Positions 8,423 to 15,522 of a stretch of 44,274 bases of DNA are shown here, one piece after another. The position numbers were made by a program, and so were the translations under genes. The notes beneath the pieces were generated by a model. The model saw only the letters and a list, made by a program, of their open reading frames with translations. It searched no databases and had not been told where the DNA came from. This DNA comes from Chloroflexota bacterium. Its GTDB lineage: Bacteria; Chloroflexota; Limnocylindria; Limnocylindrales; CSP1-4. Where the stretch lies: assembly GCA_013694835.1 (NCBI GenBank), contig JACDBP010000319.1, forward strand, positions 1-44,274. The letters are read 5' to 3'. Numbering within the stretch: the first letter of the stretch is position 1; every line of letters begins with the position of its first letter.

Positions 8423-9525
8423 CGGCTGTCCTCCGGCGCTGGGTCGGGATCGTCGAAGCCCGCGAGTCGGTCCGCCTGATCCGTCGTGATGAGCGCCTGC
8501 AGCAGACGATCGAGATCCCCGTCCAGCAACCCCGGCAGGTTGTGCAGGTCCAACCCGATGCGGTGGTCGGTGACCCGATCCTGGGGGAAGTTGTAGGTCC
8601 TGATCTTCTCGGAGCGCTCCCCCGAGCCGACCATCAGCCTGCGCGCGGCCGCCTCCGCCTCGTGCGCTCGGCGTCGTTCCATCTCCAACAGCCTGGAGCG
8701 GAGCACGGCCATCGCCTTGGCCTTGTTCTTGTGCTGGCTCTTCTCGTCCTGGATGGCCACGACCAGGCCCGTCGGCAGGTGCGTGATGCGCACCGCCGAG
8801 TCGGTCGTGTTGACACTCTGTCCGCCGGGACCGGTGGACCGGTAGACATCGATCCGCAGCTCCCTGTCCTCGATCGTGACGTCGACCTCGTCGGCTTCCG
8901 GGAGCACGGCAACGGTGGCCGTGGACGTGTGGATGCGACCGCTCGATTCCGTTTCGGGCACTCGCTGGACCCGGTGGACGCCACCCTCGAACTTCAGGCG
9001 ACTGTAGGCACCCCTGCCGTGGATCTCGAAGATGGCCTCGCGCAGCCCGCCGATGCCGCCGCTCTCACTCGAGGTGATGAGCTCGGCCGACCAGCGCTGA
9101 CGCTCCGCGTACCGGACGTACATCCGATAGAGGGAAGCCGCGAACAGCGCCGCCTCCTCGCCACCGGTGCCCGCGCGGATCTCGATGATGACGTCCCGCT
9201 CGTCATGTGGATCCGCCGGCAGGAGAAGGACCCGAAGCTCCTCCACGAACCGGGTCTCGTCCGCTTCGAGCCGCTCCACCTCCGCGCGTGCCATGTCCCG
9301 CATCTCGCCGTCGGGCTCGGCATCTCGCAGCTCACGAGCTTCACCCAGCTCCCTGCGCGTGGCCCGCAGACGCTGCCAGCCGGCCACGACCGGCTCCAGC
9401 CGGGCGCGCTCCTGGCCGAGCCGACGCAGTTCGTCGAGATCGACCGCGATATCAGGTTGGGCCAGTCGGTCGTCGATCTCCGTCAGCTGCCGCTCGATCT
9501 CCTCGAGGCGATCTTCGAGCGCCAC
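8419..9525 (-). CDS. prfA: Peptide chain release factor 1
   Basis: Recognises UAA and UAG stop codons and triggers peptide release. The protein is 368 residues with the usual domains: N-terminal coiled coil (to about 100), codon-recognition domain, GGQ domain and C-terminal tail. The codon-specifying tripeptide is P-E-T (190-192) in place of the common P-A-T, still fitting the RF1 P-x-T type and not the RF2 S-P-F. G-G-Q is at 234-236. The GTG at 9525, four bases after the DUF1385 stop, starts just before the family-like A-L-E-D-R-L-E-E-I. The longer frame to 9612 would overlap the upstream gene and is not family-like. Confidence 0.95.
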   Translation of the reverse strand: MALEDRLEEIERQLTEIDDRLAQPDIAVDLDELRRLGQERARLEPVVAGWQRLRATRRELGEARELRDAEPDGEMRDMARAEVERLEADETRFVEELRVLLLPADPHDERDVIIEIRAGTGGEEAALFAASLYRMYVRYAERQRWSAELITSSESGGIGGLREAIFEIHGRGAYSRLKFEGGVHRVQRVPETESSGRIHTSTATVAVLPEADEVDVTIEDRELRIDVYRSTGPGGQSVNTTDSAVRITHLPTGLVVAIQDEKSQHKNKAKAMAVLRSRLLEMERRRAHEAEAAARRLMVGSGERSEKIRTYNFPQDRVTDHRIGLDLHNLPGLLDGDLDRLLQALITTDQADRLAGFDDPDPAPEDSR

Positions 9526-9529
9526 GCCG

Positions 9530-10537
9530 TCAGGGCTCGCCGGGATCGGTGCTTGCCGAGGACGTGGGCGCCGGTGATCCTGGCTCGCCGGCGGCCCTGA
9601 CTCCCGGGGCAAGCACCATCTCGAGCGGGCGCCGCTCGGGGTCCAGGCTGCCCTCGGGCGCTGTCTCCTGGTTGGCCGCGAGTGCCTCCTGCATCGACGC
9701 CACGGCGACCTCGATCATCGAGTCGTCGGGCTGCTTGGTGGTGATCATCTGGAGCCAGATGCCCGGCATGTAGATCCAGCGGATGAGCCGGAAGCGGTGG
9801 TACTTGGCACCGAACCTGAGGATCTCGTAGCTCACGGAGGCGATGACGGGAATCAGCAGCACCCGCCCGAGGATGCTGACGACCAGGTCCTGCCCGGCCA
9901 GCAGCGAGAAGACGATGATGCTGACGATCACGAAGACGACGAGGAACTCTGTGCCGCACCGCGGATGGGCGGTCGGATGCCGTCGGATGTTCTCGATCGT
10001 GAGCGCCTGGTCGCGTTCCCAGGCATGGATCGTCATGTGCTCCGCCCCGTGGTACCGGAAGACCCGTTTGATATCGCCGAACTGGCTGACAACGAGCAGG
10101 TAACCGACGAAGATGGCGACCCGGATGAGCCCCTCGTAGAGGTGCTGGATGAGCGGATCCCCGGCGACCGTGACCTGTGCCGTGAACTGGGCAAGGAAGA
10201 GCGGCAGCAGCACGAACAGGCCGACCGCGAAGCCGATGGTGAGCGTCATCGTCAGGGCGATGGCGCCACGGCCGAGCTCCACGCCCTCCCCCGCCGCCTG
10301 GACAGCGCCACTGCGCATGAGCCAGCGCGTGCCGATGACCAGCGTCTCGTAGAGCACGATCAGGCCGCGGAAGAACGGCGCCCGCGCGAAGCGATTTCGG
10401 TGCAGCACGGAGTCCAGCGGCTCGCGCGTCGAGACGATGCTGCCATCGGGGTGCCGGATGGCGACACCGATGGCATCCCGGCCCCGCATGAGGACGCCCT
10501 CCAGGAGCGCCTGCCCCCCGTAGTTGAAACGCGCCAT
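9530..10537 (-). CDS. DUF1385 (YqhQ-like) membrane protein
   Basis: A 335-residue polytopic membrane protein of the DUF1385 family, which often sits between rpmE and prfA in Gram-positive and Chloroflexota genomes. The family start M-x-x-x-Y-G-G-Q-A-x-x-E-G-V-x-M-R-G is present at residues 1-18. Y-H-G-A-E-H and H-P-R-C-G-T-x-F follow in the middle, with four or so hydrophobic helices around them. The conserved His/Glu/Cys suggest metal binding, but no function is established. The C-terminal 50 residues are hydrophilic and Pro/Ala-rich. A -10-like TAGACT ends seven bases before the ATG, so this may head a leaderless transcript running through prfA. Confidence 0.85.
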   Translation of the reverse strand: MARFNYGGQALLEGVLMRGRDAIGVAIRHPDGSIVSTREPLDSVLHRNRFARAPFFRGLIVLYETLVIGTRWLMRSGAVQAAGEGVELGRGAIALTMTLTIGFAVGLFVLLPLFLAQFTAQVTVAGDPLIQHLYEGLIRVAIFVGYLLVVSQFGDIKRVFRYHGAEHMTIHAWERDQALTIENIRRHPTAHPRCGTEFLVVFVIVSIIVFSLLAGQDLVVSILGRVLLIPVIASVSYEILRFGAKYHRFRLIRWIYMPGIWLQMITTKQPDDSMIEVAVASMQEALAANQETAPEGSLDPERRPLEMVLAPGVRAAGEPGSPAPTSSASTDPGEP

Positions 10538-10543
10538 CTTGGG

Positions 10544-10549
10544 AGTCTA
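10544..10549 (-). promoter_or_regulatory. -10 box before the DUF1385 gene, leaderless geometry
   Basis: TAGACT on the minus strand, six bases before the ATG at 10537. Transcription would begin at or next to the A of the start codon. No convincing -35 is visible. The 188-base gap back to rpmE holds no other gene and no clear terminator. Confidence 0.45.
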
Positions 10550-10725
10550 GCCTTCGTCACGGGTGACGCCTGATGCGTGCGGTGCTCCCTGAGCTCCTCG
10601 CTCACGCACTATCAGTGCTCTCGCCCCGCTGCTAGGTGGCGCCTTCGCCTCGGTCGCATCGCGACGGTCTGAAGTCGGATGATCGAGACGGCGGACCCGG
10701 CTTCCGCGGCCGGTGGTGCCGACGG

Positions 10726-10938
10726 TCAGGCGCGAACGGCGCGCTCGAGGCGCTTCTGGAACCGTTCCACCTGGCCCGCGGTGTCCACGATGGTCTGCTT
10801 GCCGGTATAGAACGGGTGGCAGTTAGAGCACACGTCGACGCGGAGCTCCTGAGTCGTGGAGCCGACCTCGAAGTCGGTGCCACACGAGCCGCAGTGCACC
10901 TTGGCCTGGTGATATCGGGGATGGATCTGTTGCTTCAT
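10726..10938 (-). CDS. rpmE: 50S ribosomal protein bL31
   Basis: A 70-residue ribosomal protein of the zinc-binding bL31 type. The start M-K-Q-Q-I-H-P-x-Y is family-like and the two C-x-x-C knuckles, C-G-S-C (about 16-19) and C-S-N-C (about 37-40), should hold zinc. The F-Y-T-G-K-Q motif and basic C-terminus are intact. The paralogue lacking cysteines, used under zinc limitation, is not in this window. ATG at 10938 has AAGGG about eight bases upstream and follows rpmA by 25 bases. An upstream extension of this frame is not family-like and is excluded. Confidence 0.95.
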   Translation of the reverse strand: MKQQIHPRYHQAKVHCGSCGTDFEVGSTTQELRVDVCSNCHPFYTGKQTIVDTAGQVERFQKRLERAVRA

Positions 10939-10963
10939 GGGGATCCCTTCGGTCCGCGTAAAC

Positions 10964-11248
10964 TCAGGCGCTTGCGGCCGTGGCGGCCTCGATCGTCTCC
11001 GCGGCGACGCGGATGCGCTTCTTGTCTTTGGTCTGGTGCTCGAAATGGACACGGCCGGTCACGGTCGCGAAGACCGTGTAGTCGCGGCCGAGGCCCGTTC
11101 CCTGCCCAGCGATGAAGGTCATGCCGCGCTGACGGACGATGATCGAGCCGGCGCTCACCAGCTGGCCGTCGCCCACCTTCACGCCGAGTCGCTGGCCGAC
11201 GCTGTCGCGGCCGTTCTTCGAGCTTGAGCCCGCCTTCTTGTGTGCCAT
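10964..11248 (-). CDS. rpmA: 50S ribosomal protein bL27
   Basis: A 94-residue protein at the peptidyl-transferase centre. The N-terminus M-A-H-K-K-A-G-S-S-S-K-N-G-R-D-S is canonical and starts directly at the functional tail, with no Firmicute-type cleaved leader. R-L-G-V-K and the G-x-x-V-x-F motifs follow. The C-terminus ends in a short Ala-rich extension. It starts five bases after the rplU stop, forming the standard rplU-rpmA pair. Confidence 0.97.
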   Translation of the reverse strand: MAHKKAGSSSKNGRDSVGQRLGVKVGDGQLVSAGSIIVRQRGMTFIAGQGTGLGRDYTVFATVTGRVHFEHQTKDKKRIRVAAETIEAATAASA

Positions 11249-11253
11249 CTCGG

Positions 11254-11961
11254 CTACTCGTCCTTCTTCGTGGTCCGGCGCTTCTTGGCGCCCTCCTCGG
11301 GCGCCGGTGGTGCCTGGGTGCGGGACGCCGGCGCGCGCGGGGTCGCCTTGGTCGACGGGCTCGACTTGCTCGTCTTGCTCGTCGATGCGGTCGACTTGCT
11401 CGTCGATGCGGTCGACTTGGCCCGGCCTTTGGACCTCGTCCCGGATCTTGCGGTGTCAACGGCTCCTGTCCCGGTCGCAGCCGTCGCGGCGCCGGCGTCG
11501 GTACCGGACTCGGAGTCGGCCTCCGCAGCCAGCTTCGCAGCGAGGTCCTTGTCCGCGGCGGCGCGCTTGGCGGCTTCGCGGTCAGCCTCTGCAGCGGCGC
11601 GTCGCTCCGCGTCTTTCGTTGCCTGGGCGTCGGCTGCCGCGCTGCGGCCCCCCCAGGAGATGTCGGCGATCCGCAGGATGGTCAGGTCCTGACGGTGGCC
11701 CTGCTTGACGCGGCGCCGCGTCTTGGGCCCGTACTTGAAGACGACGATCTTCTCGCCGCGGTCCAGGCGTACGACGTCCGCGGCAACGACAGCACCGGCG
11801 ACGAGCGGCCGGCCGATCTCGAGCTCCTCGCCGTCCGCGATGAGCAGGACGCGGTCCAGCTGCACGGTCTGACCCGGATCCGCGTCCATGCGATCGACCT
11901 CGAGCTGGGTGCCCAGCTCGACGCGGTACTGCTTGCCGGCCGTTTCGATGACTGCGTACAT
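11254..11961 (-). CDS. rplU: 50S ribosomal protein bL21 with long low-complexity tail
   Basis: Residues 1 to about 105 are a normal bL21: M-Y-A-V-I-E-T-A-G-K-Q-Y-R-V at the start and the rRNA-binding G-P-K-T-R-R-R-V-K-Q-G-H-R-Q near residue 85. After this comes an extension of about 130 residues made of Ala, Lys, Ser, Thr and Glu, including the repeated S-T-A-S-T-S-K unit, and ending in K-K-R-R-T-T-K-K-D-E. Typical bL21 is about 100-105 residues, so the protein (235) is more than twice the usual length. The ATG at 11961 has AGGGG six bases upstream. The gene heads the rplU-rpmA-rpmE ribosomal operon. Confidence 0.92.
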   Translation of the reverse strand: MYAVIETAGKQYRVELGTQLEVDRMDADPGQTVQLDRVLLIADGEELEIGRPLVAGAVVAADVVRLDRGEKIVVFKYGPKTRRRVKQGHRQDLTILRIADISWGGRSAAADAQATKDAERRAAAEADREAAKRAAADKDLAAKLAAEADSESGTDAGAATAATGTGAVDTARSGTRSKGRAKSTASTSKSTASTSKTSKSSPSTKATPRAPASRTQAPPAPEEGAKKRRTTKKDE

Positions 11962-12029
11962 GGTCCCCTGGCGGTGCAGACGCGCGAAAGCGCACGGGTG
12001 ATGGATCTGACTGGAGTCGTGCGCGCGCT

Positions 12030-12042
12030 GACCACAGTGGTC
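12030..12042. promoter_or_regulatory. 13-bp perfect palindrome in the rplU leader
   Basis: The sequence GACCAC-A-GTGGTC is a perfect inverted repeat with a single central base, about 70 bases before the rplU start and downstream of its inferred promoter. It could be a repressor operator or part of a leader structure through which bL21 regulates its operon. Which of these applies cannot be decided from the sequence. Confidence 0.4.
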
Positions 12043-12062
12043 GGGCCGCAGCACGAACGGGG

Positions 12063-12091
12063 ATGGTACCCGTTCCGGAGTCGAACCGCAA
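12063..12091 (-). promoter_or_regulatory. Likely promoter of the rplU-rpmA-rpmE operon
   Basis: Minus strand: TTGCGG (12091-12086), a 17-base spacer, and TACCAT (12068-12063). The start of transcription would be near 12056, giving a leader of about 95 bases that contains the palindrome at 12030-12042. Confidence 0.5.
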
Positions 12092-12392
12092 CGAGCGCGG
12101 TGGCAGTCGGACGTTCAGGCCGAGCCGCTGGAGTGGTGCCATCAGCCGGGCGGACCAGGCCGCGCCGTTGGATCGTGCGGAATCTGCGCTTGGTGACTGG
12201 TACGAGCGTTCAGTCGCTGGCCCGGCCTACCGCGGTGCCCGAGATAGCAGGGGCCGGCTGCTTGCGGCCTTTCAGCTCAGCTCATCACCGCGTCGACCTG
12301 CGTTTCAGCCATCAGCTGCTGGAAGCGCACGATCCGGGTCAGGGCTCGTTCGATGCGCTGCTGCCGTCGGAGGGTCAAAGCCGTGCCACGCG

Positions 12393-13223
12393 TCAGTCGA
12401 GTGATGGCGCGACGCGTAACAGCGTGAGGTATCGCTTGACGATGCTACCGCCATACCTGGTGGCGATGAGATCGGTGATGCACGCGAAGAGGCCCCGCTG
12501 AGCCTCGGCGGCCAGTGCCCTGTGGCCCGAGTAGCTGAGCAGCAGTTCGACGTACTCAGCAGCCGTGTAACTAAGATCCCACTCGAAACGGCGCACCGAA
12601 ACAGGGCCGAATCGAGCACTCCGTTCGATCTCCTCGATCTCGGTCGCGATAGCGGCGGCGGCTGCGGGCGGGTGCAGCTCGGGGGTCCACGTGGGGTCCC
12701 AGCTCTCGTAGCACGCCTGGACGTCGTCGAAGAAGTCGGCGCTCCCACCGGCCACGTGGTGGGTGCCCAGGATGGCCAGCGATCCGCCCGGCCGAAGAGC
12801 GTCAGCCGCCTTCCCGACCCTGGTCCGCGGGTCGAGCCAATGGAAGGCGGTGGCCGAGACCACGGCATCGAACGGTTGCTCGGAGATGGACCACTCCTCG
12901 AAGTCATCGACCTCGATCGTCGCTTTCGGGAAGCCGCGAAGGTTCCGACGGGCCACCTTCGCCAGGTTCGGACCGATCTCGAGGCCGACGATCCGACAGT
13001 CGAGTTCGGCCAGGGAAACGGTGAGCTGCGCCGTACCCACGCCGATCTCCAGCACCCGAGAGCCAGGGCCGATGTGGGCCAGACGCACCAGCTCCGCGAT
13101 GGCGCTCCCCGGATAGCGGGGGCGGACCCGGTCGTAAAGCTCCGCCGCTTCGTCAAACGTCGCGCGCAGACGGTGCCGCTCGATCGCTTCAGGGCCGTCG
13201 GCAGTCACAGCGCTCTGATCCAC
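12393..13223 (-). CDS. Class I SAM-dependent methyltransferase
   Basis: A 276-residue Rossmann-fold methyltransferase of the Methyltransf_11/25 type. The SAM-binding motif I is V-L-E-I-G-V-G-T-A-Q near residue 60, followed by the acidic motif V-G-L-E-I-G and the post-motif F-D-A-V-V-S-A-T-A-F-H-W-L-D. The N-terminal Y-D-R-V-R-P-R-Y-P resembles proteins annotated as ubiquinone/menaquinone or trans-aconitate methyltransferase-like, but the substrate cannot be told. It begins with GTG at 13223 and stands alone, 180 bases from the flavin reductase gene and 431 from rplU. That it belongs to the neighbouring aminoacyl-carrier pathway is possible but unsupported. Confidence 0.8.
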   Translation of the reverse strand: MDQSAVTADGPEAIERHRLRATFDEAAELYDRVRPRYPGSAIAELVRLAHIGPGSRVLEIGVGTAQLTVSLAELDCRIVGLEIGPNLAKVARRNLRGFPKATIEVDDFEEWSISEQPFDAVVSATAFHWLDPRTRVGKAADALRPGGSLAILGTHHVAGGSADFFDDVQACYESWDPTWTPELHPPAAAAAIATEIEEIERSARFGPVSVRRFEWDLSYTAAEYVELLLSYSGHRALAAEAQRGLFACITDLIATRYGGSIVKRYLTLLRVAPSLD

Positions 13224-13403
13224 GACCCCCGTCGTTCGCCACGGGCCGGGGACGAATGGCTCGGCCGTCCAGGGCGCGGGGGCGTGGCGAGTTCCCTCCG
13301 GACCCTGCCGGGCTCACACCGATCGGGCCGGATCGCAAGGTCGATCGATGTCAAGATACCGTCGCTTGGCGCGAGGAGCACACGATCTGGTTCCTTCTAC
13401 TGG

Positions 13404-13976
13404 TCAGTCTTCGCGCAGCTCCCAATGGAAGCGCTCCGAGCGCTCCGCCGCCGACTCGAGCTGGCTGTAGGACCCGCCGTGATAGAGAAGCGGCGGCGAA
13501 TCGCGCGGGTTGAGCCAGACTCCGTGGATGAGGCCGAGGAACAGGGAATGCGAGTACACCTCGTACGACGTCTGCACTTCGCACTCGAGGTGCGCGAGGG
13601 CCTCGGACAGCCTGGGCGTGGCGTCGCTGGGCAGTCCCGTGGCCATCCAATCCTCGCGCAGGCGTTTGTCCGATCCGGGCCGGCTGCAGTAGAGCGCTAC
13701 GTTTCGTTGCCCCACCGACAGGAGGTTGACGCCGTACCTTCCCCGAGCGGTGATCTCCGCGTGGGCGCGCGACGTACGGTTGATGGCCACCAGGAGCGAT
13801 GGGGGCGAGGCCGACAACGAGCACATCGACGTCGCGGTCATGCCGCATGCTCGACCACCACCGTCGAAATACGTCACGATCACGACCGTCGTCGCGTGCC
13901 GCCTGAACGCTTGACGGAAGAGCTGGACCTCGCTCGCGGGATCCATCTCGTTTGGGTCGTCTGAGGCTTCGGGCAT
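13404..13976 (-). CDS. Flavin reductase (HpaC-like) of a two-component monooxygenase
   Basis: A flavin reductase domain protein (FMN-binding split barrel) that reduces free flavin with NAD(P)H for a partner oxygenase. The family features are F-R-x-A-F-R-R-H-A-T-T-V-V-I-V-T near the start, G-M-T-A-T-S-M-C-S-L-S-A-S-P-P-S-L-L-V-A-I as flavin-binding core, and Y-x-V-N-L-L after it. I use the ATG at 13976 (about 190 residues). A GTG at 14036 and an ATG at 13946 are in frame, and the last gives the length nearest to typical HpaC. It is divergent from the HpaB-like gene, so the two very likely form one enzyme system. Confidence 0.85.
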   Translation of the reverse strand: MPEASDDPNEMDPASEVQLFRQAFRRHATTVVIVTYFDGGGRACGMTATSMCSLSASPPSLLVAINRTSRAHAEITARGRYGVNLLSVGQRNVALYCSRPGSDKRLREDWMATGLPSDATPRLSEALAHLECEVQTSYEVYSHSLFLGLIHGVWLNPRDSPPLLYHGGSYSQLESAAERSERFHWELRED

Positions 13977-14064
13977 GTCATCCGTGGGATTCGCGCGATC
14001 CAGGCCTCGGTCGGTGGTCGCGCCCGCATTGTGCACCCTGCTCGATCGTTATTGAGGCTTCAGC

Positions 14065-15492
14065 ATGCGGCGAGGCGCTGACTACATCGCAGGCATCCGG
14101 CGCGATGGCCGGACGATCCTCCTGGACGGTGAGCCCATCGACGATGTCACCACCCATCCAGGGTTCGCAGGCCCGACCCGGGTCGTAGCGTCGCTCTACG
14201 ACGACGCGATCGGCGACGCCGAGATCGCGTACGAGGACGAGGGCCGCTCCCACAGCGCGATGTGGCTTCCGCCCAGATCCGCCGAGGATCTTGAGCGGCG
14301 ACGGATGGTCCACCGTCATTGGGCGGAGGGTTGCTTCGGCCTGATGGGGCGCACGCCAGACCACGTCGCCTCCATCATCACCGCCTTCGCTGCACGGCGG
14401 GACGTCTTCGACCGTGCGGGCACTCGCTACGGCGACAATGTCGTGTCGTTCTATCGGCAGGCGCGGGACAACGACTGGTTCGTGTCCTACGCAGTCACGC
14501 CGCCACAGGTGGATCGATCGAAGCCGGCCCACCTTCAGCCCGAACCGTTCCTGTATCCGGGCGTCGCCGAAGAGCGAGACGATGGCATCGTCATCCGCGG
14601 CGCGCAGATGATCGCCACCTCGGCCGCGATCTCCGACTACCTGTTCCTGAGCTATATCGCGCCGCTGCAGCCGGGCGACGAGGACTACGCGATCTCGGTC
14701 GTCATGCCGCTGAGCGCCGAGGGCCTCCGTCTGTACCCGCGGCGTCCGTACGCCACCATCGCGACGAGCACGTTCGACTACCCCCTCTCGGCACGCTTCG
14801 ATGAATCGGACAACCTCGTCGTGTTGCGCGATGTCTTCGTGCCGTGGGAACACGTTTTCGTCCACCGCGACATCGGGCTCGTCAATCGGCAGTTCCATGA
14901 GACGGGCGCCCATGTCCTCGCCAACTACCAGGCCCTCATCCGATTCCTCGTCAAGCTCGAGTTCGTTTCGGGCCTGGCCATCGAGCTCGCTGATGCGCAT
15001 GGCCTCTCGGCGATCCCTCCGGTCCAGGCCCAGTTGGGCGGCGATATCGCCGCCTTCTGCTCAGCGCTCGAGGCGATCGTGCTCGCGGCCCAGGCCCGTC
15101 CCCAGACACGGAACGGTCTTGTCCTTCCGGCACCTTCCTTCGTCAGCGCAGGTGTCAGCCTTCAACGGCGATGGGTCGTCGACCTCATGCGCGCTCTGCG
15201 CGAGCTCGGTGGCGGGGGGTTCATCGCGATGCCATCAGCAGACAGCTACGAGGCCGCAGAGACCGCTGAAGACGTCGAGCGCTATTACCGCTCGGCCACG
15301 CTCTCGTCGCGCGACCGGGTGCAGTTGCTCAAGCTCATGTGGGACCTGGTCGGAACGGAGTTCGCGGGGCGGCAATTGCAGTACGAGATGTTCTACTCGG
15401 CTGCCCAGCACATCGCCGACCTGCAAGTCTTCAAGTCCTTCGACTGGGAGAAGGGGCGCGTGCACGTCCGTCGATCGATGCGGCCGACCTGA
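14065..15492 (+). CDS. FADH2-dependent monooxygenase, 4-hydroxyphenylacetate 3-hydroxylase (HpaB) family
   Basis: A 475-residue member of the HpaB/PvcC oxygenase family, which uses FADH2 from a separate reductase to hydroxylate aromatic substrates; the fold is that of acyl-CoA dehydrogenases. The start M-R-R-G-A-D-Y-I-A-G-I-R-R-D-G-R and the D-V-T-T-H-P-G-F motif at about residues 27-34 are diagnostic. G-L-M-G-R-T-P-D-H near residue 95 and the C-terminal F-A-G-R-Q-L-Q-Y-E-M-F-Y also match. ATG at 14065 has GAGG seven bases upstream. The true substrate could be a phenolic small molecule or a carrier-bound residue made by the adjacent cluster; the latter is inference from position. It converges with the hydrolase gene with a 30-base gap. 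Confidence 0.88.
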   Translation: MRRGADYIAGIRRDGRTILLDGEPIDDVTTHPGFAGPTRVVASLYDDAIGDAEIAYEDEGRSHSAMWLPPRSAEDLERRRMVHRHWAEGCFGLMGRTPDHVASIITAFAARRDVFDRAGTRYGDNVVSFYRQARDNDWFVSYAVTPPQVDRSKPAHLQPEPFLYPGVAEERDDGIVIRGAQMIATSAAISDYLFLSYIAPLQPGDEDYAISVVMPLSAEGLRLYPRRPYATIATSTFDYPLSARFDESDNLVVLRDVFVPWEHVFVHRDIGLVNRQFHETGAHVLANYQALIRFLVKLEFVSGLAIELADAHGLSAIPPVQAQLGGDIAAFCSALEAIVLAAQARPQTRNGLVLPAPSFVSAGVSLQRRWVVDLMRALRELGGGGFIAMPSADSYEAAETAEDVERYYRSATLSSRDRVQLLKLMWDLVGTEFAGRQLQYEMFYSAAQHIADLQVFKSFDWEKGRVHVRRSMRPT

Positions 15493-15522
15493 ACCTCTCT
15501 CGAGCGGGGGGCTGGTTCGTGG

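Larger units (their letters stand above)
11962..12392. other. Gene-free stretch between rplU and the methyltransferase gene
   Basis: No convincing coding frame is present on either strand; the open frames are shadows or compositionally implausible. It contains the likely rplU promoter, the palindrome and a small GCGC-GAAA-GCGC hairpin (11982-11993). The portion 12100-12392, downstream of the methyltransferase, shows no clear terminator or RNA gene. Confidence 0.6.

Noticed and set aside
12060..12100. A T-arm-like GGTTCGACTCC on the minus strand near the rplU promoter, suggesting a tRNA
   Set aside because: The stem has only about three pairs, no acceptor, D or anticodon arm can be built around it, and the spot overlaps a plausible promoter.
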